A stretch of 64,000 nt of DNA from Chrysomallon squamiferum (taxonomy: Eukaryota; Mollusca; Gastropoda; Neomphalida; Peltospiridae), in contig CM022678.1 of NCBI GenBank assembly GCA_012295275.1, positions 12,248,329-12,312,328 on the forward strand, given 5' to 3'. The position numbers and the translations under genes were made by a program. Positions 62,301 to 64,000 of this stretch are shown here, piece by piece. Position 1 is the stretch's first letter; each line of letters begins with the position of its first letter. The notes beneath the pieces were generated by a model. The model was given only the letters and a program-made list of their open reading frames with translations, had not been told where the DNA came from and ran no database searches.

Positions 62301-63314
62301 TTATACATAGGTGTTTACTTACTAATTAGTTCACCTTATATAAACAAAAATACACAAACAAGAAAAACATTAAAGGTGTTTAGTTTATAATGATACAGGA
62401 TTTGGTAAATGTACGTGATACAGACTGTTCTAGAGATTTGATGTATATATATACACCAAGGGTGCACAAACTGCATGACTGACCATCTTGTTCACGTGAT
62501 GGTCATGTAAATCCATCCTTGCATATCCCATTTCTGTTCATGCAAATTTGTTCAGAGACACTTTTCAGGTGTGTGCAATTGTAAATAAGGATAAGTTTTT
62601 AGCCTCTGTTTCAAGCAGTTGGTCTGACATGTTATGGTTAAATGTTAAATGTTTTACCAGTTACTTACCAATACTAAAATTTATCAAATTTAGATATGTG
62701 ACATGGTTTTGTAATTGTCTAACAACAATATTTTGCTCATCATTTGTGCACCCTGATACATGACCAGTTACATGAAATGTGCATGATACAAACAAATTTA
62801 CATGTGACTCCCAATATGTGTATATACAAATAAAACTATCATAATTTATAAGTTTATATTACATATCATATTCATTACATGAATGCATATATTTATTTGT
62901 TAGTATTGGAAGGTTTAATTGTAATCAGTCATGCTGCTCTGTCGTGATGTACTTTGCTTTACTTTCAGGATAGAGTATACCTATTTATGCTGTTAACAGT
63001 CAAATTGTACTTTGGATATAATGTTTGATAATGTTAACCAGAAGACTGGTTTGTAACATCATGGAGGTAAAAAAACAACAATAGAATGTTGAATTTGGAT
63101 GTCAAATGGTCAGTTATAGATTAGTATTCTACAGAATCAGCTTATAAATGTGACATGTAAGTATAATAACTTTTTTTTTTTTTTGTACTTGTTGATACCA
63201 AGAATAAAGCATCACACAAACAGTTTAAAAGTTTTAAATAGATTTAGAAATGTCCTGTTTCATTTAGAAATGGATTTTTATACATTCCTTTACCAGTGCT
63301 TTTTTTTAATTCTT

Positions 63315-63350
<36 letters not shown>

Positions 63351-63695
63351 ACACACAGGCATTTTTATCAACACATTTGTTTTATTTAAAATGGCCAAGT
63401 ATGTAGTAATTAAAAAATAAAACAATGTCAGCTGTTTTCTTTTGTTGCTTATTTCAGTCTTTGTTAGGTGCCTTTGGGAATCTTGAACAAAGATGAATCA
63501 TCAACAGCTGGAATGACTAAAATAATTGAAAATGAGAATGAGTAAGTAATAGAGTATGCAGATGGCAAACCACAGAGTATATCACTTTATTGTGATGGTT
63601 TGAGCTGATAAAGAATTGATGTGTACAGTATGCAAGAATAAATGGGGAGAATGTAAACCATCTATATAAAAAAAATCATTCATCTAAGAAAGAAT

Positions 63696-63726
<31 letters not shown>

Positions 63727-64000
63727 TTTATTTTGTTAGTGTATAATATTATCTTGCTGATTAAAAATTATTTTTGTGGCAAAACATCCAGAATTTGAGG
63801 TCAGATATGATGCTCAAGCAAGATGAGAGAGAACCTCAAACTTGTCAGACCAACTGCTTGAAACAGAGGCTAAAATGTTTGACAACATTAATTAAAAAAA
63901 AGTAAAAAAAAAAATTGGAACACCAAGCGCAATTTCAAAAGAGCTAAAATAGAAACCTCTTTGTAAATCTTCCTGTTACAAGAAATGCTGATTAGGTTGC
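62301..64000. other. AT-rich right end of window, no gene seen
   Basis: Contains (CA)n at 63318-63358, (TA)n at 63697-63721 and A-runs near 63890-63920. Small open frames have no recognisable domains. Confidence 0.6.
63318..63358. repeat. (CA)n microsatellite
   Basis: About 19 CA units with one TACA break. Confidence 0.92.

Overview
This is an intron-rich animal nuclear window of roughly 27-30% GC by eye. It is full of (ATT)n, (CA)n, (CT)n and (TA)n microsatellites and longer tandem arrays. Four well-preserved genes are recognisable from their proteins. Their sequences are clearly animal but not vertebrate. Short introns, a dispersed GTTAYCTCCCTTK-like motif on both strands and the decayed mobile elements suggest a lophotrochozoan, probably a mollusc. 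That placement is inference.

Layout. (1) 2959-6870, minus: phosducin-like protein 3 (PDCL3), 6 coding exons, 237 aa. (2) 8373-11849, plus, head to head with PDCL3: a BTB-BACK-C2H2 zinc-finger regulator, 5 coding exons, 628 aa. It has an octapeptide Ser-Pro repeat and a GC-AG intron. (3) 11850-19565: AT-rich, gene-free. (4) 19566-32978, plus: WDR48/UAF1, 19 coding exons, 682 or 684 aa, with at least four different tandem repeats in its introns. (5) 32979-38449: convergent 3' flanks, no gene seen. (6) 38450-41319, minus: a clavesin-like CRAL-TRIO (Sec14-type) lipid-transfer protein, 5 coding exons, 322 aa. All four exon models close in frame with consensus splice sites, at lengths expected for the families where I know the usual length.

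The right third (about 41.3-64 kb) is a repeat-rich graveyard. It holds dinucleotide tracts; an orphan 72-codon candidate exon; a 3.8 kb minisatellite made of two arrays in opposite orientation (48.1-50.2 and 50.4-51.9 kb); a broken monocarboxylate-transporter (SLC16) fragment with a 148 bp frameshifting duplication; a broken hAT-type zinc-finger fragment; a triplet-rich tract with a duplicated GC-rich island; a decayed pogo-superfamily DNA transposon with a C-terminal PHD-like finger and short inverted ends; and 59.5-62.3 kb of coding-like but unrecognised remnants.

The four genes are unrelated housekeeping or regulatory genes: chaperone cofactor, transcription factor, deubiquitinase cofactor, and endosomal lipid binding. 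There is no operon-like logic beyond the possible shared PDCL3/BTB-ZF promoter. I found no clear undescribed biological system. The most unusual structures are the inverted minisatellite pair, the WDR48 intron-12 minisatellite that resembles the neighbouring exon-13 splice donor, and the dispersed CTCCCTT motif.
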